Of a stretch of DNA of 64,000 nt, positions 23,730 through 35,690 are shown piece by piece. How positions within the stretch are numbered: position 1 is the stretch's first letter; each line of letters begins with the position of its first letter. Below the pieces are notes generated by a model that was given only the letters and a program-made list of their open reading frames with translations, was not told where the DNA came from and did no database searches. The DNA is from Eopsaltria australis (Eukaryota; Chordata; Aves; Passeriformes; Petroicidae): contig JAVTVJ010000988.1 of the NCBI GenBank assembly GCA_034509425.1, forward strand, positions 62,001 through 126,000, read 5' to 3'. Made by a program: the position numbers and the translations under genes.

Positions 23730-24476
23730 GTAAAATTTTGTGTTTCTTTGAGTAGTACAGTGAACATAGAGACTTTAAAAAAAAATAAAAATCTTGTTGA
23801 GATCATGTTGCTGATTTATTTCATGCCCTAAGGAAAAGTGAATAGGGTATATATGGTTAAATTTGGGTTCCTGAATTAAGTGTTTGCTATAAGTTATAAT
23901 TCTTGGGAGAGAATAAGCAGAATTCTCCAATGAATCTGTAAATTTCCTGGTCCATTCAATCCAGCTTAAAAGAGCAGCCTGTATTATTTCTAGAAATCTG
24001 AATTTCATTTTATAAGAATCAATTCTTTAAGTTAACCTGAGGGTTGATTTTAAAAAAAAAATCTCTTGACTACTCAGCTGAGATGATGCATCTTGGACAG
24101 AATTTCCATTAAGGGTTGTTTCCTGAAGCAGCAGAAAACTATTAAAAAAAAAAATAAAACTGACAGTGTGATTGCAAGCAATAACTTGAGAGGACAGTCG
24201 TGTCAAGACTGTAAAGAAATCACCTGAGTGTTTAACTCTGGTCATCTGAGTTTGCTTTTGTATATATATATGAAAGTTCAGGATGGAGTGCTGCCTGACA
24301 GATTTAACTGAATTATCTATAAATGGTTATTTCACTTGAACATTGGCATTTTGTTAGTTACATTGTAGAAAAATTATTTTGGAAAAAAATCATGTGGATT
24401 TAGTTTAGGATGAAAGAAGGTGAAATACTGGAAATAACATTTTCTTTTCCCCAACATCTCTGCCTCAACTGACCAG
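23730..24476 (+). other. FBN2: FBN2 intron within TB2
   Basis: A 747-bp intron splitting the TB2 domain before its last cysteine. A-tracts only. Confidence 0.9.
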
Positions 24477-24530
24477 CTGAGTTCCATGGCCTGTGTAGCA
24501 GTGGAATAGGTATTACTGTTGATGGAAGAG
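24477..24530 (+). CDS. FBN2: FBN2 exon: TB2, last part
   Basis: A tiny 18-codon exon, A-E-F-H-G-L-C followed by G-I-G-I-T-V-D-G-R. It carries the eighth TB2 cysteine and the linker to cbEGF7. Acceptor accag, donor gtatgt. The frame and phase join the flanking exons exactly. Equivalent to classical exon 17. Confidence 0.93.
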
Positions 24531-26549
24531 GTATGTTGCATATTTTCTTTAATATATATGGGTCAAAGTTAAAAAAAAACCAGCTCATCCTCAGAATTAT
24601 GTTTTTTGATAACATACTAGAGTGGAGTTTTTAACCTCAAGATGAATACGATGATTTTAGTTTTAATTCTCAAAGTACAATATTTGAATGTTATCTTAAG
24701 AAAAGACTGGAATTAATTCTCTACAACAGTGGATTTTATGTGACCTATCAAGAAAAAATGTTACCTATTTTAGAGTTCTGACCTATAATTATTTTATTTT
24801 ATTAGAGATTAGACATAAAACAGCTCTCCCTCATTTGGGGACTGACAAGAGTTACTTGCATTTGCAGTTGATTTTCAGTCAGCTGGGATAGTAATAGAGC
24901 AGTTTTTCTCTCCAGATCCAGTGTTCATGGATCATTTCCATGGACAGATTGTTTCTCTGTAGAGTTAAAAATTGGAAGGGAGCTTACTGTAAAAAGCATA
25001 TCCTTATGAAAAACAGTCCTGAAAGTGACCACTTGCATTTAGTACGGGGAACTGTAAAGCTCCAGATCCTTTTTCTAGTACCACAGAGACAGAGATTTTA
25101 GAAAATAATGGCTGAGCCAGGCCTGAAGTAGAGGCAAAACACACTGCAGCTGCCAGATGAGTAAAATGGGTTGAAGAAGGAATAGGAGAATACAGGAACA
25201 TAAATTTATTGCTAGGTATTTATCTGATGTGTTAATAATTATCCTTGGCTGCATTAAAGCTCCTATTCTATTCAGCAGGAACAGAATGAGAACTCCCATC
25301 ATTATATTTAGTAATAGCCTAAATAACTTTTAAAAATAGCACTTAAATAAAAGAAATTCTGTTTTTGTTCAGTACTGTAAGTATCTGCATATTTTTTCTT
25401 CATTGCTTAACATGTAAGCTTGTATGAGTAATTTGAAATTCATGGGATTTATAAATTCTCTCAGGTTACTTTTCAGTGAATTATACAAGGTCCATTGAAG
25501 AATCTCTAAATCTCATGGAGAAATAACGTCAGCATTCAGTAATACTGTTGTACAAGCAGCATCCTACCATAAGAAATGGCATGCAGCCTTTATGTGTCCT
25601 TTTGGACACATGGAAAATACAGTTTCTCATTAAAACACTGAAACGTCTGTGCTGTGTACCCAATGCATGACAAAGATCGTGGGTTCATGTCTCAACTGAA
25701 GTCCTCCTTTGTTCAGGTTTCTAGAGCAAACACAGGATTCTCTGTACATCTTGTACAGCAACATTGCAGCCAATTTTCATGCTGTTTCTCTTGTCACTGC
25801 TTGTACACTCCTTGTGTGGCTTGTCCCCAAGATTCAAACATGTCTAGTAAGCTACAGAATGCATTTTGCTATAATGAAAACATATATCTGAAGTATTATG
25901 CCAAATCGAATTTTCTTACAAAATTTTTCAGGTGTCTCATAGCATTGAATTTTACCCAGAGATAGCATGCTTTTTTCCAATTGCATATGTGATTTAATGG
26001 AAATCAGTATCTAAACTGCACTGTGATTAAGGAGGAAATGTTCTTTACAAAAAGTTGAGCCCTACAAGTATAAAACAAGCCTTTCATGAAGTCACAGCTA
26101 GGCCAGCACCCCTTCTCTTCTTTCCGGGGTTTGGGAAAGGAACTGTTTAAAGTTATGGGCTTACCATATGGGAAGAAGGAAAATAATGAAAAACGCTCTT
26201 TTCCTCAGAGGCAAAAAGTATTAAAATTAGTCTGTCCCTCTTCTTATAGCTCATATGAATATTTTGGACTTTTCCAACTACAGCAGAAATATTATATTGG
26301 ACTGTAAATTCAGGGAATGTAACTCATCCATCATCGTGTTCTGTCTGAGAAAAATCTTGAACTTCCAACAAGTTCTTACAGGACTGAATATGCTGTAGTT
26401 TTGACCTGTGTATTACTTCTGTATTGGGAAAGTTCTTGTGTCACCTAGTAATTTATAACTTCTTACCTAGATCCCTGAACCACAGGCAGTGAGTGCACAG
26501 GCTAGGTCTTCTGCATCGTTTTTTCTTACAGACACATAGTTCCCTGTCA

Positions 26550-26920
26550 GTTCAGGTTGGAAAGGATTTCTGGAGGCCATCTAACCTAACCTTCTGCTCA
26601 GAGCAAGAGTATCATCAAAGTTGAACCATTTCTCAAGATCTTGCCTGGTAGAATTTGGAAAATCTCCAAGGATGGAGTTCCTGTAGCCCCTTTGGGCAGC
26701 TTGCTTGGCCATACTCATGGTGAAGAATTGTTTTCCTGGTGTTTAACTTAAATTTTCACTGCTGTGTCTTGCAAGTGCTGTCTCTTGCCATATCATTGAG
26801 TCTGGCTCCACCTTGTCTGTAATCATCTGTTAAGATCAGGGAACTGCAGTTAGAGGTCCCTCTGATGTTCCCTCTTTTCAGCTGAACAAATCCAGTCCCT
26901 TCAGTCTTTTCTTACACCTC
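26550..26920 (-). mobile_element. CR1 LINE fragment, 3' end, minus orientation (left part)
   Basis: Read on the + strand it shows the typical reverse complement of an avian CR1 3' region. It starts with GGTTGGAAAGGATTTCTGG, continues with AATCTCCAAGGATGGAG, CTCATGGTGAAGAATTGTTT and GCTGAACAAATCCAG, and carries scattered substitutions. CR1 is the dominant non-LTR retrotransposon family of birds and other sauropsids. It is broken at about 26.92 kb by plus-orientation CR1 and appears to resume at about 27.55 kb. Confidence 0.85.
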
Positions 26921-26924
26921 AGGC

Positions 26925-27510
26925 ACTGATGCTGCTGGGGGAATTCAGTCACACTGACATGAGCTGTGTGTAGTCCAGAAGACACTTAGAGCACCCTGAG
27001 GGGATAATTTCTTAATCCAGGTGATAGTTTAAACAGAGCAGAGATGTTACTGGGCCTGTTGATTACCAACACAGATGAACTAATTAGTGATGTCCAGACT
27101 GATGGCAGCCTGAACTGCAGTGGTCATCAGCTGAGGGGTGTGGGCGAGGTGAAGAGTAAGGATAGCACCCTGAATTTCATGGGCATGAACTTTCAGTTGT
27201 TTAAGCCATCAGTGGATGGGATTCCCTGGGAAACTGCCCTCAGGATTAAAGGAGCAGAACAGAGCTGTGAGAATATTTTCCTGAGATCACAGGAACTCTC
27301 TGTTCACAAGTGTAAGAAATCAGGCAAGGAAGGCAAAGACCAGCACGGCTGGATGCAGACCTCCTGATCAAACTGAAGTGTAAGAAGGAAACACACAGTC
27401 AGTAGAACCAGGGAAGAATCCTGTAAGGAATACAGGAAAGCTGTCCAGATGTGTATGCATGGAATTGGGAAAGCTGGGGCACTCTGGGGCTGAGTTGGCA
27501 AAGAGTGGCA
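26925..27510 (+). mobile_element. CR1 ORF2 fragment, plus orientation (nested)
   Basis: A degenerate piece of CR1 ORF2 covering the end of the endonuclease and the linker to reverse transcriptase. Conceptual translation shows D-N-F-L-x-Q-V, then after a frameshift L-L-I-T-N-T-D-E-L, G-G/D-G-S-L-N-C-S, G-I-P-W-E-T-A-L and K-K-S-G-K, all landmarks of CR1 ORF2 as I know it. The open frame at 27044-27367 is part of this dead element and not a host gene. It is flanked on both sides by minus-orientation CR1, which suggests insertion into an older copy. Confidence 0.75.
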
Positions 27511-27549
27511 AGAGTATGACAGGCTTCTGTAGATGCATTAGGAGTCCTG

Positions 27550-27690
27550 AGGAGTGGGCCCATGTAAACTGGGCACAGTATTCCAGGTCTGGCCTTCTAG
27601 TGTCAAAGGAGAATAATCACTTCTTTCAGCCTTCTGCCTGCACCTGTGCTGTGCCTTGACTCTGAATGACATCCTCAACATCCAGTGAGT
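27550..27690 (-). mobile_element. CR1 LINE fragment, minus orientation (right part)
   Basis: It contains ACTGGGCACAGTATTCCAGG and the ATCACTTCTTTCAGCC segment, which in CR1 lie further 5' than the sequence of the left fragment. It is probably the continuation of the element at 26550-26920 after the interruption. Confidence 0.65.
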
Positions 27691-27773
27691 CAGGTGTTGC
27701 CTGCACCTCTTGCAGGAACAGGCTTGTCATACCTGTCAGTGTCTGATTATCTTCTGTTGTTGTGCTAATACAG

Positions 27774-27899
27774 ACATTAATGAGTGTGCTTTGGATCCGG
27801 ATATTTGCTCCAATGGGATTTGTGAAAACCTGAGAGGCAGCTATCGCTGCAACTGCAACAATGGCTATGAGCCTGATGCTGCTGGAACCAACTGTGTGG
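27774..27899 (+). CDS. FBN2: FBN2 exon: cbEGF7
   Basis: 42 codons, D-I-N-E-C, six cysteines, [10 protein letters not shown] and N-G-Y-E-P-D-A. It lies under 100 bp downstream of CR1 sequence, yet the acceptor (atacag) and the frame are intact. Donor gtaagt. Equivalent to classical exon 18. Confidence 0.95.
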
Positions 27900-30245
27900 G
27901 TAAGTGGTTTATTGTTTTTTTATTGTGGCTGAATTATTTATCACTACGTTGATGCTGATTTTACCTGACAGAATTTGGGTCACAAGGTATCTACTTCTTC
28001 AAGCTACAATGAAAATGCAAAAAATCTGGAACAATGCTTTTCTGAATCACTGCATGGTTGTTATTCTTAATGTATATTTTCCTGTCACTTGGTGGGTGAG
28101 TATTGCTGTTCGGGAAGTGTGAGCAAGATGTGACACTGCAGGTTTCACTCTCCATCTAATTAGTTTTATTATTCATGGCCACACATGAAATCCATTGTTT
28201 TTGTTTTTTTTTCTTTTGGGAATTCTTACATCAAAAAAAGTGTATTATACCACAAGAGCATTGTACAATAGTGTTGCTTATAGCCTTGTAATTTTGAGCA
28301 GATAGGCAAAGTTTTTTTAAATCAAAAGCTAACGGAAATCTGTCTGAAACCATCAGGATGTCTAAAGTATTGTCCTTAAATGCTATGTTTATTTGGATGA
28401 ATTACTGCTCTCTGCACTTAAAGGTTGACTGACCTGTCACTACTGTTTTTGCTTAAAAAAACTCCACCATTTTTGGTGGGGAAAACCTGGTCTGTAGAGC
28501 TGTGGTATAGTTTTCATATCAAACATTCCTTCCTAGTGATGCAAAGCAAACACAAAGTAAGGAAAGTGTCTCCTTTCATCTGCTTGAATAGAGGAACTTT
28601 ACATCTAGTTACTTCCTAAAGCCCTAAATATGACCTTTTGGCAGTAAAGGCACTGCTGCAGAACACTTTTGGTGTTTTTCTTTTTAAAATGCTTCATGTA
28701 ATATTTGTTCTCCAAGTGGATTTTATGGATTTTATTTATCTAGTTACACTTGGGATTATATAAGTGCTAGTATAATCTGTGTATTTACTTAAATAAAGAT
28801 GACTGGATGTGTTTATTCTGAGATAGAATTTTTCCATAAAAGAATTTAAGTATGAACATTCAGATAAAAGGCTGAAAGATTTTAATTAATGACACAGATT
28901 ATGAGATGCCAGGAAATAAAAGTGGTCATTAGTCAAAATGCAGACAGTATTTTTGTCAGGTCTGAGTGGGTTTAAAGCATGAACTACGTTGTTCTTTGTT
29001 TTTACAGAGCATATCACAACAGATTACAGTACAAATCTGAAGTTATTCTGTGAGATTCTAATGCATTCATTACACTGCACAGTTTGGGTTAAAGGATTGC
29101 ATGAAAACAAGCTTAAAATTGCTTTTGAAAATGTCAGTTTACAAATTTATCTTCCTTTCCTTGGTTGAAATCAGATGAAGTTAGATTAAAGACAGGTTAG
29201 TAGAGAAGAGCTTTTTTCTTAAATTCGTGGCTGCCAGACTTAAATCTTAGTTTCATCATCTGGGGAAATTTAGACTTTGTTCTCTGAATCCTACAAGAAT
29301 TCATAAGCACAGCTTGGAAAATCTAAAGTATTTGGGGAAACCAGAAGTCCCCAGATTGTAGTTATTATTGCATTTTCACTTTTCTTCTATATTTTTAAGC
29401 TTTAAAACTCTCTAAAAATCTGTTTGATTTAAGATTTCTGTTGCAGTATTATGTTTGCGAACTCAAGGAGTCAATAAAGAGGAGACAACCTGAAGCAGAT
29501 TAAAATGTCATGTTCATCCTGACTTACCCTATCAATATTCTTCTGTAAGCTTAGGTTATTTTGACATGTGATGTGCATTAAAGGAAAAGGATTAAAATAT
29601 ATTTTTTGCCTTTCATAGAATAAATAATAGGGCAATGAAAACACGCATTACTTTTTATTAGAATTATTTTCAGTTTAAAAGAAGTTCAGGGAATTATATT
29701 AATGTATGGGATTTTCCTAGTCAGTGTGCTTGATATCATGGCCTTAATCATAGGGTTTTTTTAAATACAGAGCTCCTCTGGAGGGGAGGTAAATGTATAT
29801 TCTTGAGATGGCTGACATACATGAGCTGTACAGGATAGATTTTAATCCACTTCATAGATAACAAAAACAATTTAAGCCTATAAACCTGAGTTAGAACGGT
29901 AATTGACACGCTTCTGTCTGTGTGTTTAAAAAAAAATAGCCAAAATTAGTTTCCAAAGCAAATAGACCTTCGTGGATTTATGTGGTGTAGTCATACAAAT
30001 GACAAAGATCATTGTCATTTGACCAAGATTCTTTAATTTTAATGAAGTAAAATGACCAAAGTCATTGCAGGAAAACATAACTATTCTTTTAAGACTAACC
30101 ACAAACTAATTTTTGAGTTTACTAGTTAAAAGAAAACAACTTTAAAGGCAGAACAGAAATTTTTGCAGTAAAAGCCTGAAGATGAATTAGAGCTTTGAAA
30201 CTAAGCACTGTCATTTTTGGTCCTGCTCTGATTCCTGTCGTGCAG
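27900..30245 (+). other. FBN2: FBN2 intron between cbEGF7 and cbEGF8
   Basis: A 2.3-kb AT-rich intron with no recognised element. Confidence 0.85.
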
Positions 30246-30371
30246 ATGTTGATGAGTGCTCCATGAACGGGCTGCTGTGTGACAACGGGCTCTGCCGGAA
30301 CACCCCGGGCAGCTACAGCTGCTCCTGCCCCAAGGGTTATCTGTTCAGCCCTGAGACAGACACCTGTGAAG
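30246..30371 (+). CDS. FBN2: FBN2 exon: cbEGF8
   Basis: 42 codons, D-V-D-E-C, six cysteines, [15 protein letters not shown]. The ending F-S-P-E-T-D-T-C-E is less conserved than the core. More GC-rich than its surroundings. Acceptor tgcag, donor gtaagc. The 122-codon minus-strand frame over it is an antisense shadow. Equivalent to classical exon 19. Confidence 0.95.
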
Positions 30372-33300
30372 GTAAGCAACCTGCAAGTCATGTCACTTCT
30401 GCTGTTTATTGTGTCAAAAAGTGAAACGGTCACAGGAGTGATGGCAGATACCAGAGGATGAGAGAGCTGTGATGCTGCATAAATCTTCACATTCCTCTTG
30501 TAATTTCTCTTTAGCTTTTAAGTGTGTTGTGTATTGCTGTTGAATTTCTTTCAAAGTAATAATTTCATTTTTATATTAAATTTTTTCCTTTCCTTAGCTA
30601 CAGTATTTTTAAACTACAGTAGAGGGGAATATGTGCTTGCCTTTGATCATGTACCAGGAACACCATGTCTGTCATTTAGGGAAATGCATCTGTTTTGATC
30701 ACTGAGTCTCCATTTTCTTTTCTTCTTTCTTCTCTTTCTTCAGTCTGTGGTGGTAAAAAATCGAGTTAAATCTAGATGGAATCCTGTTTCTATGATGCTT
30801 TGCAGGATCTGGGTATTGCTGCCTAGTTAATACTAAAATTGTCCTTTATTTTTAGAGTATAATCAAAATTGCTTTCTCATATTACTATTTAATACAGACA
30901 TTAAAACAACAAAAACATTAGCAAAAAATATTGAGAAATTTTAATTATAAAAAATATTGAAAGCTGTACAAAAAAAGTAAAATTGGAAGCATTAACTTAC
31001 ATGCTAATTACGTGTAATTCTTCGTTGCAAAACCCTTGTTTTGTGAACCAGTGTAATCATTCAGATTTTTCTGAAGTGGTGGAAGATATTACTGTCTTCA
31101 TCTCCTTGTTATTATTGATCAGACAGAAGTTATTGCCATATGGCTAAGCAAACATATAGAAAGGAAAGTGGAAATGTTTTAAGTTCTGGCAGTATAAAAT
31201 CATTCACATATTTTGTACGAAACATCTTCACCGCTTCTGTGCAAAAGAAATTATATTCTTTTATATTTTAACACATGTGGGTTTCAGAGGTCACCCTTAA
31301 AAGTTAGTTTTTGCTCCTTTTGCATGTTACAAATTGGTAGCACTTGTTCAGAGTGGGGCTTTTCTTATGCCAGCCCTCGTGGATTTACAGAGCTTTCTGA
31401 GTCAAGTTGTCTCAGTGCCTGTCTGCCCACAGTGCTCATGAATTTATTCTCCAGTCTGTCTCTGTGATTAGCGTCTGTGCACTGGAAGATTTCTTTCTGT
31501 GAAAATAGTGTCCTGCTTGCGCTTAATGTACATTTTTTAAAAGAATTTCTAGACAGAAAAACTGATGTAATATGGGTAAGGGGAGGTGTTCACTACCAGG
31601 AACATCAGAGCATAAAACACTGACCTAGAGCTGGATGGATGAGAAGCCAGAATGCAGACAACCCAGCCAATCTTGTCAAAATAAAATGCATCCACACTTT
31701 CAAACAGTAAACTTAGACTTCTTTTTTATGATAATAATACTATTAATATTAATACATCTTAGATGTCGTTAGATCAATGTCTGAATTTAGCCAGTGAGGT
31801 AAAACAAGCTGGTCAGGAGGGGTTTTGTGTAGAAGTGTCTGTAAAACCTATTAAATGTGTTTTGTTTTCACTCATGGCGAGTAGGCAGTAGTAACGCTGG
31901 GTTGGCAGCAGAGAAAGAAATTATTCTCTTTTTGCCCAAATCCTGTTCCTCTTAATTTGTTTTGGAGTTACAAGTTCACTGGTTGTAAAAACCTGCTGCT
32001 GTCAGGAGCTCTGTGTTGAGCGCTGGAAATGCTCTGATGTTGATTATTCACCAGTATATTTTTGATATGACTCTCACCAGCAACTCTGAAGAAACAGCAA
32101 AACCCTTCACTGGTTTTGTTTGTAGTTCAATTGAAAATTTTTATCAGTTTGTTGTGAGGAGTAGGAGACTTGTTTGAGGCTCCAGAGTCTGTGAAAGTTG
32201 AGATTTTTATGACAAGCTCCATGGTTTAGTTTGTGTTTCCAGTGACATAACTAGTTAAATGTAAAACAGATGTGCTTTGAAGTTCATTTCCAGGAATGTA
32301 CAGCGAACTGTTTCAATTTTTGTTTCTCTGACGTTTACAATGTACACTCACTTCACTTAACAGAAAAAAATTTTAAACACACCTCAATAAATACCTTCCT
32401 GCATAGTGGGTTTTATTTTAAAATACAAAATAATGTTAAAATCCATTTGGTTTCTTGCTTGGTCTTTTAAAAATCACCATTTAGTATTATTATGAGAAGG
32501 TGTAGGTTTGTTTACATGGTGCATATGATACTTTTCCACTTGATTCAGCAGCATACTAATACTGAAATGCATTTAATACCATCTTTTAATCCTTTTTTTT
32601 TCCCTGGATGGTGATTTTGGAATGTAGTCAATGCATTGCTACCAGCTTATTACTACCCAAATTCATTTGGTTTGGGTTTTTATTTCTTTTTTTCTTCTTA
32701 GCATAGTACTAAAGCACATCAAATGCAGACAGGCCCATAGCATGGCCCATGAAGCCAAGAGAGCTGCCTCTACTTTTCAAAAGGTGTTGAACATTGGCCT
32801 CTCCATCTCCACTTACTCCCTTCTTTGGTTGTAGTTTTGGGGACACTGGCTTCCATGTGTGGCCCTTAATTATTTTTTAGCAGGTTTTGGCTTTAAACTC
32901 TGAAAATTTGAAACAAAAGATGTCTTCTCCTAGAAGAAAATTGATTGGAATCCTAACTTGCTAAGTGTCAGGAAAAATTAAAGATAGGCATGATAACCTT
33001 GTATTACCTCTATAAATGTGAAGCAGTTTAAGTTTCATGCATCTTCTTAATATTCCTAATGAGGTTAGGTAGTGTCACCTGTCTGCTTTTTACTTTATCT
33101 TGCACCTTGGTTGTGTCTATGCAAACCTGTGTGTGGTCAGTTGCCAGCTCTTAAAACAGTGTGACACTTTACATGAAAATAACCCAGTTTCAGCTTTAAA
33201 TACCTTCACAGATGATGCCTGATCCCTCACAGAAACTCCTCTGAAGTTGCAATTTAGGGAGGAACAATCGTGATTGATTGGACAGAGAATACATCACTTC

Positions 33301-35180
33301 AGTTTGTTAGTTTGTCCTGTCTTTTCAGATTTTTTTCTAATTTTTTTAAAAGCTAGACAAACTTCTGAAAGCAAGATGGCAGATGGAGAGGAAGCAAAAG
33401 TGTGTTCTTTCTCCCAGAGCATTTCTATTCAGAGGATTATTTGACATAAAGTACTTACTTGAGATCACTTATTTGTGTCAGTGTGATTTATGATTTTAAG
33501 AACCACTTGGTTTCTCTGAAAAAGCAGCAGAGACCACTCTCCACTATCAGGTGCTGCTGGTTGGGGAGAGAGTGGGAAGCAACAGAGGCAGGGAACATTC
33601 CCTGGGCAGTAAAAACTGAGGTAATAGAGCATAAAATATATTCACAGAGAGGAGAAAGCCTTGGTGCAGAGCAGATAATTGCTGGTGAGGGCTCTGGATT
33701 GCCAGCTTGGATACAGAGGGACTTCAAGCTTATTCTGTCAGAACTAACAATGGGGCACATTGTCCTGACCTGATAAAGCCTCTTATATTTTATATCTCTG
33801 CATCTGTGTGTGATTAATCTGTAAAATGGACAATCCACAGCTTAAAAGTAGGCTCCAGAAAAATAAAGCTGTGTCGCTGTTCAGAAAGTTGCTGACAGTC
33901 AAAGACAAGTCCTGTTTGCTCTCTGCAGATAAGTCCATTAAGTAAAGGATCTGTGAAAGCTGGCATTTAAATTAAGTGCTTGCTTTCAGCATGAAGAGAG
34001 ACATCACAGTTTCCAAAGTTTACTGATTTCTGGGAATTTTTATCATTCTCTTTTTTTTTTTTTTCCTAAAACACACATATTATTAAATTATATACATGTA
34101 AATACCTATTCCTTCCTGTGATACCCATATCTAGTGAAATGAAGGCTTGATGCATCGTAACATGTGAAAATAGCAAATTATATCTCTTAGAAAACTTAAA
34201 AAAATAAGGAACATACTTAAATCATTTGTCTTGAAAAGAGTCTCTTGATGTTAGTAATATCTCCAGTGCTTAGTTAAATACTGCATTAGGTTGTAATTAA
34301 TTTAAGTTACGCTGGTTTAACTTATAGATATTACAAGATATTCCTCAAGCACTGCTAGGAAATATAAGCAAGCACTAAACATTTTTTACTTCTGGCCTGC
34401 CAAAGGGAAGTGGTTGGATTACAATGTATAGCTTAATTCAGGATGCATATAAAAAACCTAAATTGGTTGGGTTCAGAAAGAAATGGTGGATGTGCATCAG
34501 CAATTCTTCTTGGATAGAATTTGTTGGTATTGTTTTAATGTGAAAATTGATTCCACTTTAGGAAAAAATAGCAAATAATGCTGTCTGCAGGGGTCCTATT
34601 CTTGCATGTGAACAGGCTTAAAAACCTCACAGGGATCATAAACAGGATTTTGGGGCTAAAGAGAAGTACCATTTACAGTACTGCAGTGACAACTGCTATT
34701 TCTTCAACATTTCCATAACTAGAGAATTGTAGCCAGCATTGTGATATTTTGCTTCTGACAGGGTTTTCTTAATTCTTCTCATGGAGCCATAAATGATAGA
34801 AACAATGAGGGCATTGTTTGTGCTCTGCATGGTGTGGCTGGGAATGCATTTGCATTCTGTGAAAAAACAGTTGTTTTCTCACAGAAGCGTTGTAATTGAT
34901 GCTGGAGAAGTTTATGGCCTGTGGTGTTTGAAATTAACTGTCCTTGTAGAAAAGGACCATTTAATTAACACTTCCAAAATATGTATACTTCAAAATACCA
35001 GGCTACCTGTCTGTCCCTGTATCTTTTGAATGCCTTGCTGGGAGGAGTGGAGGGGCAAATATTCCGTGCAGTCCTGGCTCCTCATGGTCCACAGCAGCAT
35101 TTAGCAGGTATAAATTACTGTGTAATACTTCCCAGAAGCACATTGTAGCTCTAATAATGTGTTTTGTTTCTGGGTTGCAG
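30372..35180 (+). other. FBN2: FBN2 intron between cbEGF8 and cbEGF9
   Basis: A 4.8-kb intron with a T-tract at 34051-34064. No exon or classified repeat found. Confidence 0.8.
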
Positions 35181-35300
35181 ATATAAATGAATGTGAAAGC
35201 AGCCCATGTGTCAATGGTGCCTGCAGGAACAACCTTGGGTCGTTCCACTGTGAGTGTTCATCTGGCAGCAAGTTGGACCCTACAGGACTGATTTGTATTG
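35181..35300 (+). CDS. FBN2: FBN2 exon: cbEGF9
   Basis: 40 codons, D-I-N-E-C, with the short first loop E-S-S-P-C, six cysteines and [10 protein letters not shown]. It immediately precedes hybrid 2. Acceptor tgcag, donor gtgggt (weaker than consensus). A (TA)n run begins about 45 bases into the following intron. Equivalent to classical exon 20. Confidence 0.95.
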
Positions 35301-35341
35301 GTGGGTATTTCTTTCTTTTATTTTCCCTTTTATAAATAAAT

Positions 35342-35345
<4 letters not shown>

Positions 35346-35376
<31 letters not shown>
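35346..35376. repeat. (TA)n microsatellite
   Basis: About fifteen uninterrupted TA units shortly after the cbEGF9 donor. Confidence 0.9.
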
Positions 35377-35380
<4 letters not shown>

Positions 35381-35657
35381 CTAGCATCCTTTGAGTATTC
35401 TATTGGGAAAAAGCAGAATGCTGAAGAGATTTTATTTGAGTATGCAGCAATAGTTGCATGCAGGATGTCATTGGCATTATGTTTGAAAGCCATTCATTAA
35501 TATATTTTCTTTTCCTCACCTTTCTAAGAAAATTCAAAAGTTTTGCAATCATCTGTACTTCACAGGTGTTCATAAGCTGCCATTGTTTCTTATTATTTGT
35601 GTAGCATAATTGAAATTATTGTAGGATATGTGCAGTGCTCCAACTGGATTGCCATGC

Positions 35658-35690
35658 CATTAATAAGTGGGTGTCATTAATAAGTGGGTG
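35658..35690 (+). repeat. 17-bp tandem duplication
   Basis: The unit CATTAATAAGTGGGTGT is present twice head to tail; the second copy lacks its last base match. Confidence 0.85.

Larger units (their letters stand above)
24531..27773 (+). other. FBN2: FBN2 intron between TB2 and cbEGF7
   Basis: A 3.2-kb intron whose last 1.2 kb is occupied by CR1 LINE sequence in two orientations, listed separately. The first 2 kb shows nothing recognisable. Confidence 0.85.

Noticed and set aside
27044..27367. 107-codon plus-strand open frame as a possible novel gene
   Set aside because: Its translation matches CR1 ORF2 landmarks and it is flanked by other CR1 sequence, with a frameshift upstream.
30122..30490. 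122-codon minus-strand open frame over the cbEGF8 exon, and similar ones at 47710-48024, 48623-48925, 54502-54849 and 60160-60495
   Set aside because: They are antisense shadows of Cys-rich, stop-poor cbEGF exons. They have no splice context or independent family pattern.
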